From Haloarcula amylovorans (GTDB taxonomy: Archaea > Halobacteriota > Halobacteria > Halobacteriales > Haloarculaceae): 64,000 bases of DNA. Of this stretch, positions 1-8,488 are shown piece by piece. The stretch's first letter is position 1; every line of letters begins with the position of its first letter. Where the stretch lies: the NCBI RefSeq assembly GCF_004681185.1, contig NZ_SRIF01000002.1:434001-498000 (forward strand), written 5' to 3'. The position numbers and the translations under genes are program-made. Under the pieces are notes generated by a model. The model saw only the letters and a program-made list of their open reading frames with translations. It was not told the DNA's origin and did no database searches.

Positions 1-616
1 GTTTCGCCACTGGTGCCACGACACGGAGGCCGGTCTTGGTGACTCGCTTTCGGTACCGCCAGCCGACGGCGGCGAGGACGGGGACGCCGACCGAGAGAAC
101 GACCAGTCCGCCCGCGAGCGGTTCGATGGTGTCGGGGAGCGAACTCTGGTAGAGGAGCGCGGCGAAGCCGATGCCGGCGAACGTGACGAACGGGAAGAGG
201 TTCAACAGGTCAGCCGTGACGACGCTGGCGAGGCTGTCCTGATAGCTGGCCTCGGTGTCCCGCGAGAGGACGTAGGCGATGAACGGCTCGCCGCCGGCCT
301 GTCCGAGCGGCGTGACGTAGTTGGCGAACGTCGCGGCGAAGTAGGTGACGACGAGGCTGGAGAAGCGCTCGTCGATGCCGACGACCGAGAGCACTATCTG
401 CCAGGCCTTTCCCCACGCGACGAGACACAGCATCGTCGAGAGACACGCTAACGCGAGCCACGTCGGCTCTGCCGTTCGCAGTTCGGCCAGGACGCCAGCC
501 GTCCCGACGAAGTCTACGAGGAGGTAGACGACGAGTCCGGCGACGGCGAACCCGAGCAGTATCTGGGCGGTGGTCTTCCGGTCGGTGAGATCGACCGATT
601 GGGTGTCGTCGGTCAC
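1..616 (-). CDS. Flippase-like integral membrane protein (UPF0104/AglD-like family), C-terminus outside the window
   Basis: This is a 205-codon partial frame read from GTG at 616 to the window edge. It shows alternating hydrophobic segments and a central FANYVTPLGQAGGEPF stretch, the conserved loop of the lysylphosphatidylglycerol-synthase transmembrane/AglD family. Relatives are membrane proteins tied to lipid-linked glycan or phospholipid handling. The GTG lies 3 bases after the sulfatase stop at 620, so the two are probably one transcript with coupled translation. Family assignment is good; the substrate is unknown, and a role in surface glycan or lipid modification is inferred from the neighbour. 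Confidence 0.8.
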   Translation of the reverse strand, partial: MTDDTQSVDLTDRKTTAQILLGFAVAGLVVYLLVDFVGTAGVLAELRTAEPTWLALACLSTMLCLVAWGKAWQIVLSVVGIDERFSSLVVTYFAATFANYVTPLGQAGGEPFIAYVLSRDTEASYQDSLASVVTADLLNLFPFVTFAGIGFAALLYQSSLPDTIEPLAGGLVVLSVGVPVLAAVGWRYRKRVTKTGLRVVAPVAK

Positions 617-619
617 TGG

Positions 620-2119
620 CTAGTCGATGTAGCCGAGGTCCTGCAGGCGGTCTTTCGTCTCTGTGTCCATTCCGTCTAACACGTCGCCGTCGGCCCCGTC
701 TGCCTCCTCGGGCCAGTCGGCGTCGACGTCGTCGAGGAACGCCCACAGCGCGTCTTCGAGGTGGGCCGGCTCCGCGTCCGTTCCGACGAGGCTCGTCGTC
801 TCACCGGGGTCCTCCGCGAGGTCGTAGGCTTCGTCCGGGATGCGCGTACAGTGGATGTACTTCGAGTCGGGGGTGCGGGCCGCGCCCATCCGCGAGTAGA
901 AGCGAGACTGCTCGTCGAGTTCGATACCGGCGGCCGCTGCTTTCCCCTCTAGTTGGCGCAACTCGACGACCGGTTGGTGGTATTCGACGAAGCCCACGTC
1001 GCCGCGGGGGACGCCGCCGAGTTCGGTGTCGAACTCGCGGTAGTCCGGCGATAGGAGCGAGCGGTGAGACTGCAATGACTCGCCCTGGCCTTCGGCGCTG
1101 GCGGCGTCTAGAATCGTGTGGTAGATATCGACCAGTTCGACCGTCGTCTCGTCGTCGCGGTCGGGTTCGACGTCGGCGTGTTTCACCATGAGCGGGACGT
1201 TCACCAGCGGGTCGTAGATGCCGAACTCGTGGCCGTAGAGGTCGTGTTCGCCGAACAGTTCGCCGTGGTCCGCACAGACGACGACGGTGGTGTCCTCCCA
1301 CTGGCCGGTCTCCTTGAGGTGCGAAAAGAGGCGGTCCAACTGGTCGTCGATGTGAGCCAGCTCCGCGTCGTAGAGGCCCTTGATGTCGGCCCACTCCTCG
1401 TCGTCGATGTCGCGTGCGCCGCAGTTGTACTCCTTGGAATTCTGACAGACTTCGGTGGAGTCGACGCCGGGCGCGAACCGCTCTCTGTACTCTTCGGGCG
1501 GATGGTAGGGGAGGTGGGCGTCCATCAGGTTGATGAACGCGAAGAAATCGTCGCTCTCGTCGACGAAGTCGATGGTCTTGTCGATGACCTGCGGCGTCTT
1601 GGTGTCGCCGCCACCGCCCTCCGCTAAGTGTTCGTGAATCTTGTTGCCGGCCTGGACGAGTCGGTCGGCCACTCCGCGCAGGGTGTCGTTGTCGTTCATC
1701 GTCTTCCAGAGAGTCGCGAGCGGGCCCGAGAGGAGTTCGCTCGGCATAATCTGGAAGAAGTTGTCGTGGTCGTCGAATCCGGCGGTGAGGTTCGTGTAGC
1801 TCGTAATCCAGGCGTTCGAGGAGTAACAGGCGGTGTCGTAGCCCGCCGCCGACAGCGACTCGGCGAGCGTCGTGGACCCTTCGAGATAGGGGTTTTCCTG
1901 CGTGGCTCCGTGTTCGCTGGGGTAGAGACCCGTAAACAGCGAGGCGTGGACGGGCAACGTCCACGGGGCTGGCGCGACGGCCTGTTCGAAGACAGCGGCC
2001 TCCTCGGCGAACTCCTTCAGGTGGGGCGTCGTCGCCACGTCGTCGTAGACGGACAGGCGGTCCTTCCGAACCGTGTCCAGGACAACGAAAAGGACGTTCG
2101 ACCCGTCCGTGTCGGTCAT
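620..2119 (-). CDS. Sulfatase/alkaline-phosphatase-superfamily hydrolase or transferase
   Basis: The 499-residue protein has the type I sulfatase fold. Asp15 sits in VVLDTVRKD, the nucleophile region is PAPWTLPVHASLFTG (residues 50-64), and a distal metal motif ADHGELFGEHD is present. A sulfatase proper needs Cys or Ser for formylglycine at the nucleophile position; here it is Thr54, as in phosphoethanolamine or phosphoglycerol transferases and phosphodiesterases of the superfamily. A phospho-transfer or phosphohydrolase role is therefore as likely as sulfate removal. There is no signal peptide, so the catalytic part is probably cytoplasmic. The ATG is supported by a TATA-like TTTTAAT (2143-2150, minus strand) about 27 bp upstream, giving a leaderless message. 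The flippase-like gene follows after 3 bases. Confidence 0.85.
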   Translation of the reverse strand: MTDTDGSNVLFVVLDTVRKDRLSVYDDVATTPHLKEFAEEAAVFEQAVAPAPWTLPVHASLFTGLYPSEHGATQENPYLEGSTTLAESLSAAGYDTACYSSNAWITSYTNLTAGFDDHDNFFQIMPSELLSGPLATLWKTMNDNDTLRGVADRLVQAGNKIHEHLAEGGGGDTKTPQVIDKTIDFVDESDDFFAFINLMDAHLPYHPPEEYRERFAPGVDSTEVCQNSKEYNCGARDIDDEEWADIKGLYDAELAHIDDQLDRLFSHLKETGQWEDTTVVVCADHGELFGEHDLYGHEFGIYDPLVNVPLMVKHADVEPDRDDETTVELVDIYHTILDAASAEGQGESLQSHRSLLSPDYREFDTELGGVPRGDVGFVEYHQPVVELRQLEGKAAAAGIELDEQSRFYSRMGAARTPDSKYIHCTRIPDEAYDLAEDPGETTSLVGTDAEPAHLEDALWAFLDDVDADWPEEADGADGDVLDGMDTETKDRLQDLGYID

Positions 2120-2142
2120 ACCCGCTAGGACTGCGTCGGGAG

Positions 2143-2150
2143 ATTAAAAC
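2143..2150 (-). promoter_or_regulatory. TATA box of the sulfatase-family gene
   Basis: On the minus strand GTTTTAATC is centred about 27 bp upstream of the ATG at 2119, the usual spacing for a leaderless haloarchaeal promoter. The same A/T core could serve the divergent beta-galactosidase gene, with a leader of about 60 nt. Confidence 0.5.
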
Positions 2151-2211
2151 GGTGCGCTTTCATTCGCCACCCACTCGCTTCGGGTCGGCGCGGCGGGGGA
2201 AGATGTATGTC

Positions 2212-2232
2212 ACCCCGCTACGCGGAGGGGGT
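2212..2232 (+). promoter_or_regulatory. Ribosome-binding site folded into a short hairpin before bgaH
   Basis: The leader reads CCCCGCTACGCGGAGGGGG directly before GTATG. CCGC pairs with GCGG across a TAC loop, and the outer C run can pair with the final G run. This hides the Shine-Dalgarno-like GGAGG. Whether it regulates translation is inference. Confidence 0.4.
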
Positions 2233-4221
2233 ATGACCATCGGTGTCTGCTACTTTCCGGAGCACTGGCCCAGCGAGCGCTGGGAGACAGACGTGCGACA
2301 GATGGCCGACGCGGGACTTTCGTACGTCCGCATGGGCGAGTTCGCGTGGGGTCGCATCGAACCCGAACGCGGCGAGTTCGATTTCGCGTGGTTGGACGAA
2401 GCCATCGAACTCGTTGGCGATCACGGCATGGAAGCAGTGCTGTGTACGCCGACGGCGACGCCGCCGAAGTGGCTGGTCGACGAACATCCCGACATCCGGC
2501 AGGCCGACGCAGACGGCACCCCGAGAGAGTGGGGGAGCCGTCGCTTCACCTGCTTCAACTCGCCGACCTACCGCGAGGAGACCGAACGCATCGTCCGGAA
2601 CGTCACGGAGCGCTACGCCGACAACCCGCACGTTGCGGGCTGGCAGGCCGACAACGAGTACGGCTGTCACGATACCGTTCGCTGCTACTGTGAGGACTGC
2701 GCGGCCGCATTCCGGGCGTGGCTCGAAGCGAAATACGACGATATCGAGGCGCTGAACGAGGCGTGGGGAAACACCTTCTGGAGCCAGCAGTACCCTTCGT
2801 TCGAGGCCGTCGAGCCGCCCCATCCGACGCCCGCCGAGCACCATCCTTCGCGCCTGCTGGACTACTACCGATTCGCCAACGACAGCGTCGTCGAATACAA
2901 CCGCCTGCACGCCGACCTGATTCGTGAAGCGAACGACGACTGGTTCGTCACGCACAACTTCATGGGCGATTTCGGCGCACTCGACGCCTACTCGCTGGCC
3001 GACGACCTCGACTTCCTTGGATGGGACTCCTATCCGACGGGGTTCGTCCAGGACCGACAGCCGGGACAGGCGACGACCGACGAACTGCGCGCTGGCGACC
3101 CGGACGAGGTGGCGATGAACCACGACCTCTATCGCGGCGCGAAGCGCGAGCCTTTTTGGGTACTCGAACAGCAGCCTGGCGACGTGAACTGGCCACCTCA
3201 CGCCCCGCAACCCGCCGAGGGCGCGATGCGGCTGTGGGCACACCAGGCTGTCGCCCACGGGGCCGACGCGGTGCTCTACTTCCGGTGGCGGCGCTGTCTG
3301 GAGGGTCAGGAGCAGTACCACGCCGGACTGCGCAAGCAGGACGGCAGCCCAGACCGGGGATACGACGACGCCGCCCGGGCCGCCGCCGAACTGTTCGACC
3401 TCGCGCCGGTGGATGCGCCCGTCGCCCTGTTGCACGACTACGAGAGCCTCTGGGCGACCGAGAATCAACCTCACTCCCCCGACTGGCACTACTGGTCGCA
3501 CCTCCGCGCGTACTACGACGCCCTCCGCGCGCGCGGCGTGCAGGTCGACATCGTCTCGCCGAGGAGTGACCTCGCCGACTACGCGGCCGCCGTCGCGCCG
3601 ACGCTCTATCTGGTGGGCGACGATCTCGCGACGAACCTCGAAGCCTACGTCGCAGACGGCGGCCACCTCTTACTGGGCGCGCGCACCGGCGAGAAAGACC
3701 CGCACAACCAACTCCACGAGTCGATCGCGCCGGGACCGCTGGCCGACCTCGCGGGCGTTCGCGTGACCCAACACGAGAGTCTCCCCGACGGGATGCCGAC
3801 CAGACTCCGCTACGACGGCGAGACCCACGACTATCAGACGTGGGCCAGTTGGCTCGACGCGGAGGGGGCGACTGCCGTTGGAGAGTACACGACGGGCGTC
3901 GCCGAGGGTCGTGCGGCCATCACTCGCGTAGACCGCGCTCCCGGGAGCGTCACCTACTGTGGCTGTTGGCCCACAGGAAGACTCGCCGACGAGTTAGTGA
4001 CGGATCTGCTGGGCGCGGCGAACGTCGCGCACACGCCACCATTTCCCGACGGTGTGCGCGTGGCCGAGCGCGACGGGTACACGTGGGTGACGAACTTCAC
4101 GAGCGAGGCGCATTCACTCTCTGTCCCGGCTGACGCCACGTTCGTCGTCGGCGACGAAACCGTCGACGCGTTCGACGTGACCGTCGTCGAGACGCCGATG
4201 ACCACGCTCACTCTGGAATAA
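2233..4221 (+). CDS. bgaH: Beta-galactosidase, GH42
   Basis: The 662-residue enzyme removes terminal beta-galactose. It is close in length and sequence style to the known halophilic BgaH of Haloferax. The TIM barrel starts at VCYFPEHW; the acid/base is Glu142 in WQADNEYG and the nucleophile is Glu312 in FWVLEQQPGDVNW. The GH42 cysteine cluster is seen at residues 145-156 (CHDTVRCYCEDC). A trimerisation-like domain and a small beta domain follow. The frame is open from 2152, but ATG 2233 begins the family-typical MTIGVCYFPE and has a strong GGAGGGGG just upstream. No signal peptide is present, so the enzyme acts inside the cell. It opens the galactoside locus. Confidence 0.95.
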   Translation: MTIGVCYFPEHWPSERWETDVRQMADAGLSYVRMGEFAWGRIEPERGEFDFAWLDEAIELVGDHGMEAVLCTPTATPPKWLVDEHPDIRQADADGTPREWGSRRFTCFNSPTYREETERIVRNVTERYADNPHVAGWQADNEYGCHDTVRCYCEDCAAAFRAWLEAKYDDIEALNEAWGNTFWSQQYPSFEAVEPPHPTPAEHHPSRLLDYYRFANDSVVEYNRLHADLIREANDDWFVTHNFMGDFGALDAYSLADDLDFLGWDSYPTGFVQDRQPGQATTDELRAGDPDEVAMNHDLYRGAKREPFWVLEQQPGDVNWPPHAPQPAEGAMRLWAHQAVAHGADAVLYFRWRRCLEGQEQYHAGLRKQDGSPDRGYDDAARAAAELFDLAPVDAPVALLHDYESLWATENQPHSPDWHYWSHLRAYYDALRARGVQVDIVSPRSDLADYAAAVAPTLYLVGDDLATNLEAYVADGGHLLLGARTGEKDPHNQLHESIAPGPLADLAGVRVTQHESLPDGMPTRLRYDGETHDYQTWASWLDAEGATAVGEYTTGVAEGRAAITRVDRAPGSVTYCGCWPTGRLADELVTDLLGAANVAHTPPFPDGVRVAERDGYTWVTNFTSEAHSLSVPADATFVVGDETVDAFDVTVVETPMTTLTLE

Positions 4222-4427
4222 GAAGGGCTGGAATGGCACGATATAGGGATAAAACTAAACTATTGGAGTTGAATTTCAGATATAAGGGATTATACGGGGT
4301 TAGATGAGTATAGATATCGTTACACTGTGGACAGATTTCGGAAGCGTATGTGCGGGAGCTTTCGAGAAATGTATGTTCGTCGGAACGTCTCCGTGCAAGG
4401 CCTGCCGACGCATCTTCTGCTCGGTTC

Positions 4428-4444
4428 GTTCACGATATGTGAAT
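4428..4444. promoter_or_regulatory. Candidate operator dyad 1
   Basis: GTTCACGATATGTGAAT is a near-perfect inverted repeat (GTTCA, 7-base centre, TGAAT). It has the same half-sites and spacing as the dyads at 4595-4611 and 4791-4807, which suggests binding by one dimeric regulator. Confidence 0.45.
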
Positions 4445-4594
4445 AATCGGCGGTCACGGGCTGGCCGAGTAAAATAACGAATGTACCTCCGTTATTAGAG
4501 CAGTCATTTTCCGTTCGGCGAGCGGGTACCGACACGGCCGACCGCGCCTCACGCCGACTGACGAGAGACGTAACCCGTGGCTGCCACCCCTATT

Positions 4595-4611
4595 GTTCAT
4601 ACATTGTGAAC
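4595..4611. promoter_or_regulatory. Candidate operator dyad 2
   Basis: GTTCATACATTGTGAAC is a perfect 5-base inverted repeat with a 7-base centre. It shares GTTCATACA with dyad 3 196 bp downstream. No regulator gene lies close by, so the factor is unknown. Confidence 0.55.
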
Positions 4612-4790
4612 TCTCCGACCGGGTCGAATCTCGTTGCGGCGAGGTCGAGACGAGCGCTGTAGCGAGCGTGAACCGCCGATTCGAGCGGTCTCGCGGGACG
4701 GTTCGGAACGATTGCGTGTCGATTGCTCACCATTCACACGAACTGTTCGGCCAGCGCCGGATTCGACTGGCCGGAGAGCGACGGTGTTTC

Positions 4791-4807
4791 GTTCATACAC
4801 CGTGAAC
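4791..4807. promoter_or_regulatory. Candidate operator dyad 3
   Basis: GTTCATACACCGTGAAC is a perfect inverted repeat that ends about 37 bp upstream of the TATA-like TTAAAT (4844-4849). That position suits an activator. A further half-site GTTCAC at 4855-4860 lies between the TATA box and the expected start of transcription. Confidence 0.55.
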
Positions 4808-4873
4808 GTCCTTGACACAGTCTCGTGGCTGTCGACACAACGGTTAAATGGGCTGTTCACAAATCCCCGCACG

Positions 4874-4987
4874 ATGCCAATCGACACACGACCCGTGCGC
4901 CGCGAGACGACACACGCTGCGACGAACCCCGATCGCGACGATGCACCAGCGACGACTCTCTCTGTTCGCTCGCCACGTCACCGATGA
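4874..4987 (+). CDS. Possible 37-residue leader peptide overlapping dgoD
   Basis: An ATG lies 27 bp after the TATA-like TTAAAT, where a leaderless start is expected. Its frame (MPIDTRPVRRETTH...) runs 37 codons and stops in the ATGA that contains the dgoD start codon. The peptide is basic and has no recognisable family. It could be a translated leader that couples translation to dgoD, or chance. Low confidence. Confidence 0.3.
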   Translation: MPIDTRPVRRETTHAATNPDRDDAPATTLSVRSPRHR

Positions 4988-6168
4988 GTTCGAACACCAC
5001 TGACGACGGAAACGAGAATCGCATCGTCGACTACGAACTGTTCGAGGTGCCGCCGCGATGGCTCTTCCTCCGAATCGAGACGGCCGACGGTACCGTCGGG
5101 TGGGGCGAACCCGTCGTCGAGGGCCGGTCCCACACGGTCAAGGCGGCCGTCGAGGAACTGATGGAGAACTACCTGCTCGGGGAGGACCCGGCGGACATCG
5201 AGGACCACTGGCAGACGATGTATCGCGGCGGATTCTACCGCGGCGGGCCGATTCTCATGTCCGCCATCGCGGGCATCGACCAGGCGCTGTGGGACATCAA
5301 GGGCAAGCAGCTGGGCGTCTCGGTCCACCAGTTGCTCGGCGGGGCCGCTCGCGACCGGATTCGCGTCTACCAGTGGATCGGCGGCGACGAGCCCTCCGAC
5401 GTCGCCGAGCAGGCCCGCGAGCAGGTCGAGGCGGGTTTCTCGGCGCTGAAGATGAACGCGACGCCAGCAATCGAGCGCGTAGACGACCCGGCGACGGTCG
5501 AGGCCGCCGCGACCCGCCTGCGCGAGGTGCGCGAGGCGGTCGGCGACGAGGTAGACATCGGCGTCGACTTCCACGGCCGCGTCACGAAGCCGATGGCGAA
5601 ACGCCTCGCCAAGGCGCTCGAACCGTACGAACCGATGTTCATCGAGGAACCGGTGCTGCCTGAACACAACGAGGCGCTGCCGGATATCGCCGCCCACACC
5701 ACGGTTCCCATCGCCACCGGCGAGCGGATGTTCTCCCGGTGGGACTACAAGGAAGTGTTCGAGGACGGCGCGGTGGACGTCATCCAACCGGACCTCTCGC
5801 ACGCCGGCGGCATCACCGAGGTTAAGAAGATTGCAGCGATGGCCGAGGCCTACGACGTGGCGATGGCTCCACACTGTCCGCTCGGCCCCCTCGCGCTGGC
5901 GTCCTGCGTGCAGGTCGACGCCTGCTCGCCCAACGCGCTGATTCAGGAACAGAGCCTGAACATCCACTACAACGAGACGACGGACGTCCTCGACTACCTG
6001 GCGGACCCGTCGGTCTTCGAGTACGAGGACGGGTTCGTCACCGTCCCCACAGACCCGGGACTCGGCGTCGAGATAAACGAGGAGTACGTCCGCGAACAGG
6101 CCGAGAAAGACGTCGACTGGCACAATCCCGTGTGGCGACACCCCGACGGTAGCGTCGCCGAGTGGTAG
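4984..6168 (+). CDS. dgoD: D-galactonate dehydratase, enolase superfamily
   Basis: The 394-residue protein aligns end to end with bacterial DgoD (VPPRWLFLRIE, FYRGGPILMSAIAGIDQA, APHCPLGPLALASC, WHNPVWRHPDGSVAEW). It converts D-galactonate to 2-keto-3-deoxygalactonate in the De Ley-Doudoroff pathway. Visible active-site residues are Asp195 and His197 (GVDFHGR), Glu221 (FIEEPV), Glu247 (TGERMF) and His297. The reading frame is open from 4825, but the homology starts after ATG 4984, and the upstream codons overlap the promoter. It lies between the beta-galactosidase and a sugar dehydrogenase, so it fits galactose breakdown. Kinase and aldolase for the product are not in this window. Confidence 0.93.
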   Translation: MSSNTTDDGNENRIVDYELFEVPPRWLFLRIETADGTVGWGEPVVEGRSHTVKAAVEELMENYLLGEDPADIEDHWQTMYRGGFYRGGPILMSAIAGIDQALWDIKGKQLGVSVHQLLGGAARDRIRVYQWIGGDEPSDVAEQAREQVEAGFSALKMNATPAIERVDDPATVEAAATRLREVREAVGDEVDIGVDFHGRVTKPMAKRLAKALEPYEPMFIEEPVLPEHNEALPDIAAHTTVPIATGERMFSRWDYKEVFEDGAVDVIQPDLSHAGGITEVKKIAAMAEAYDVAMAPHCPLGPLALASCVQVDACSPNALIQEQSLNIHYNETTDVLDYLADPSVFEYEDGFVTVPTDPGLGVEINEEYVREQAEKDVDWHNPVWRHPDGSVAEW

Positions 6169-6232
6169 CGGGCGACCCGCAAGCGCCGTCACCCTGTGGT
6201 TATTTGCCGGTCCGGGGGACAGTGGCGAGTAG

Positions 6233-7054
6233 ATGGATCCGTCAGACCCGACTGCCAACGCCGTCCAGAATCGTCACGAGAATCACGTCGTCGTCGTCAC
6301 CGGATCCACGCGCGGCATCGGCGAGGGCGTTGCCCGGCGGTTCGCCGCCGAAGGGGCATCCGTCGTCGTCACCGGTCGCTCTCGCGACCCGGGGGAGACG
6401 GTCGCCGCGGAGATTCGCGACGATGGCGGCGAGGCGACGTTCGTACAGGCGGATATGCGCGACCCCGCCGAGATTCAGGCGCTCGTCGAACACACCGTCT
6501 CCGAGTACGGCCGCGTCGACGTCCTCGTGAACAACGCCGGCGTCCAGACGGAGACGACCGCCGAGGACGCCACGCTCTCCGATTGGGAGTTCGTCGTCGA
6601 GACGGACTTCCGGTCGTTCTGGCTCTGTGCGAAACACGCGGTCGAGGCGATGCCAGAGGGGGGGACCATCCTCAACACCTCCTCGAACCACGCGTTTCTG
6701 ACGATGCCTGGGCTCTTCCCGTACAACGCCGTGAAGGCGGGTATCAACGGGATGACGCGAGCGATGGCGCTCGAACTCGGGCCGCGAGGTATCACGGTCA
6801 ACACCATCAACCCGGGGTGGGTCGAGATCGAACGGACGCGCGAGGAGTTCGCAGACGAGGCCGAGTACGAGTACACGAAGGACATTCACCCGGTCGGTCG
6901 CCTCGGCCGACCCGCGGACGTGGCTGGTCTCGCCGCGTTTCTCGCCAGCGACGACGCGACGTTCCTCACTGGCGAGAGCATCCTCGTCGACGGGGGTCGA
7001 ACGCAGGTGATGCAGGACGAACTGTATCGGGAGTACCGCGACCGCGTCGAGTGA
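6233..7054 (+). CDS. Short-chain dehydrogenase, probable galactose/aldose 1-dehydrogenase
   Basis: This 273-residue classical SDR has the nucleotide motif TGSTRGIG (23-30), NNAG (100-103) and the catalytic Ser151, Tyr164 and Lys168. An Arg in TGRSRD after beta-2 suggests NADP use. It sits after dgoD, so oxidation of galactose to galactonolactone is the best guess; SDRs are too alike to prove the substrate. A TTATTT about 30 bp upstream suggests its own leaderless promoter. C-terminal DGGRT is typical of the family. Confidence 0.8.
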   Translation: MDPSDPTANAVQNRHENHVVVVTGSTRGIGEGVARRFAAEGASVVVTGRSRDPGETVAAEIRDDGGEATFVQADMRDPAEIQALVEHTVSEYGRVDVLVNNAGVQTETTAEDATLSDWEFVVETDFRSFWLCAKHAVEAMPEGGTILNTSSNHAFLTMPGLFPYNAVKAGINGMTRAMALELGPRGITVNTINPGWVEIERTREEFADEAEYEYTKDIHPVGRLGRPADVAGLAAFLASDDATFLTGESILVDGGRTQVMQDELYREYRDRVE

Positions 7055-7136
7055 GTATCGCGTTCACGCATGAGAAACGATTGACGAACTGCGGGCGTTC
7101 GGCGAGCGGACCAGCGGCCTGCCGACTCGTGGCAAG

Positions 7137-7143
7137 ATTTAAC
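7137..7143 (+). promoter_or_regulatory. TATA box of the sugar ABC ATPase gene
   Basis: ATTTAAC is centred 28 bp before ATG 7168, fitting a leaderless transcript and supporting that start over the earlier in-frame codons. Confidence 0.5.
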
Positions 7144-7167
7144 ACCTATTACAATATTGAATGTGGC

Positions 7168-8349
7168 ATGGGCGAGCTAGAGATACGAAACCTCACGAAG
7201 GTGTTCCACGACGACGGCGGCGATATCGTCGCGGTCGATTCGTTCGACGCGGAGATAGAAGACGGCGAGTTCATCGTTCTCGTCGGGCCGTCCGGTTGTG
7301 GAAAGTCCACCACGCTACGGATGATCGCCGGTCTAGAGAACCCCACGGAGGGGGAGGTCGTCCTCGACGGCGAGGACGTCACCGAGAAGAAGCCCAAGTC
7401 ACGCAACATGGCGATGGTGTTCCAGAGTTACGCGCTGTACCCCCACATGACGGCCCGCGAGAACATGGCGTTCGGGCTGAAGATGACGACGGACCTCTCG
7501 AAAGACGAGATCGCCGACCGGGTCCAGAACGCGGCCGACATGATGGGAATCGGCGGTTTGCTCGATAAAAAGCCAGACGAGCTCTCGGGCGGACAGCAAC
7601 AGCGCGTCGCGCTCGGCCGCGCCATCGTTCGGGAACCCGAAGTGTTCCTGATGGACGAGCCGCTGTCGAACCTGGACGCGAAGCTCCGCACGCAGATGCG
7701 GACCGAACTACAGGAGCTCCAGCAGGAGTTCGGCGTGACGACCATCTACGTCACCCACGACCAGACCGAGGCGATGACGATGTCCGACCGCATCGCCGTC
7801 CTCGACGACGGGCAACTCCAGCAACTCGGAACGCCGCTCGAATGCTACCACGAACCGGCCAACCGCTTCGTCGCGGGGTTCATCGGGTCGCCCTCGATGA
7901 ACTTCTTCGACGTCGAACTCGACACCTCAGGGGCGACGCCGACGCTGATTCACGACGCCTTCGAGTACGAACTCGACGACGACGTCTACGCTGACGTCGA
8001 GGGTCACGGCCCGCGGCTCACGCTAGGTATCCGCCCGGAGGACGTGAAAGCAGTGCCCGAGGGGACGCACAACGCCATCTCGCCGACAGTGAAGGTCACC
8101 GAACCGCTCGGCGACGTGAGCTACGTCTACCTCGATATCGACGGCGAGCAGTACACGGCGACGCTCGAAGGCGACATCGTCATCGAATCCGGTCGCACGC
8201 TCACCGTGCAGTTCCCGCAGGACCGCATCCACCTCTTCGACGGCGAGACCGGCGAGGCGCTGCGGAACCGCGCACCCCCGGACAGCGACGACGTGGCGGC
8301 GCTGGCCGGACTGGACGACGTCAGCGGCGTCGAGATCGGCGTCGAGTGA
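7168..8349 (+). CDS. Sugar ABC transporter ATP-binding protein (MalK/UgpC type)
   Basis: The 393-residue ATPase drives import of oligosaccharides with the solute-binding protein and permeases encoded at 9928-13167. Walker A GPSGCGKST is at 40-48, the Q-loop in MVFQSYALYPHM, signature LSGGQQQR at 139-146, Walker B VFLMDEP at 159-165 and the H-loop in YVTHDQTEA. A C-terminal TOBE/OB domain (about 235-370) is typical of MalK-like subunits. The open frame extends far upstream, but only from 7168 does it look like the family. The GH4 enzyme gene on the other strand separates it from the rest of the importer. Confidence 0.92.
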   Translation: MGELEIRNLTKVFHDDGGDIVAVDSFDAEIEDGEFIVLVGPSGCGKSTTLRMIAGLENPTEGEVVLDGEDVTEKKPKSRNMAMVFQSYALYPHMTARENMAFGLKMTTDLSKDEIADRVQNAADMMGIGGLLDKKPDELSGGQQQRVALGRAIVREPEVFLMDEPLSNLDAKLRTQMRTELQELQQEFGVTTIYVTHDQTEAMTMSDRIAVLDDGQLQQLGTPLECYHEPANRFVAGFIGSPSMNFFDVELDTSGATPTLIHDAFEYELDDDVYADVEGHGPRLTLGIRPEDVKAVPEGTHNAISPTVKVTEPLGDVSYVYLDIDGEQYTATLEGDIVIESGRTLTVQFPQDRIHLFDGETGEALRNRAPPDSDDVAALAGLDDVSGVEIGVE

Positions 8350-8488
8350 CGGCGGGATTCCCCGGCGCTCGACGGTCGTCGCTCGCTTCGCAGTAGCGGT
8401 GCGGAGTCGTCTCACGAGGTAGCGCACGCAGCGATCACGACGAACGACGGAGACGAGAGCGCGCAGAAAAGGATAGTCGGACTGCGAA

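Larger units (their letters stand above)
4222..4983. other. Long intergenic region between bgaH and dgoD
   Basis: These 760 bp are clearly more A/T-rich than the genes around them. No frame here resembles a real protein except the 37-codon leader ORF described separately. The region holds three dyads of the form GTTCA-N7-TGAAY and a TATA-like TTAAAT at 4844-4849. It is best read as a large regulatory region for dgoD. Confidence 0.6.

Noticed and set aside
4825..4983. N-terminal extension of the dgoD reading frame
   Set aside because: The extra 53 codons overlap the TATA box and have no counterpart in DgoD proteins.
6196..7167. Open frame upstream of the ABC ATPase in the same frame
   Set aside because: It is Arg-rich, overlaps the SDR gene in another frame and shows no domain; it exists because of high GC.
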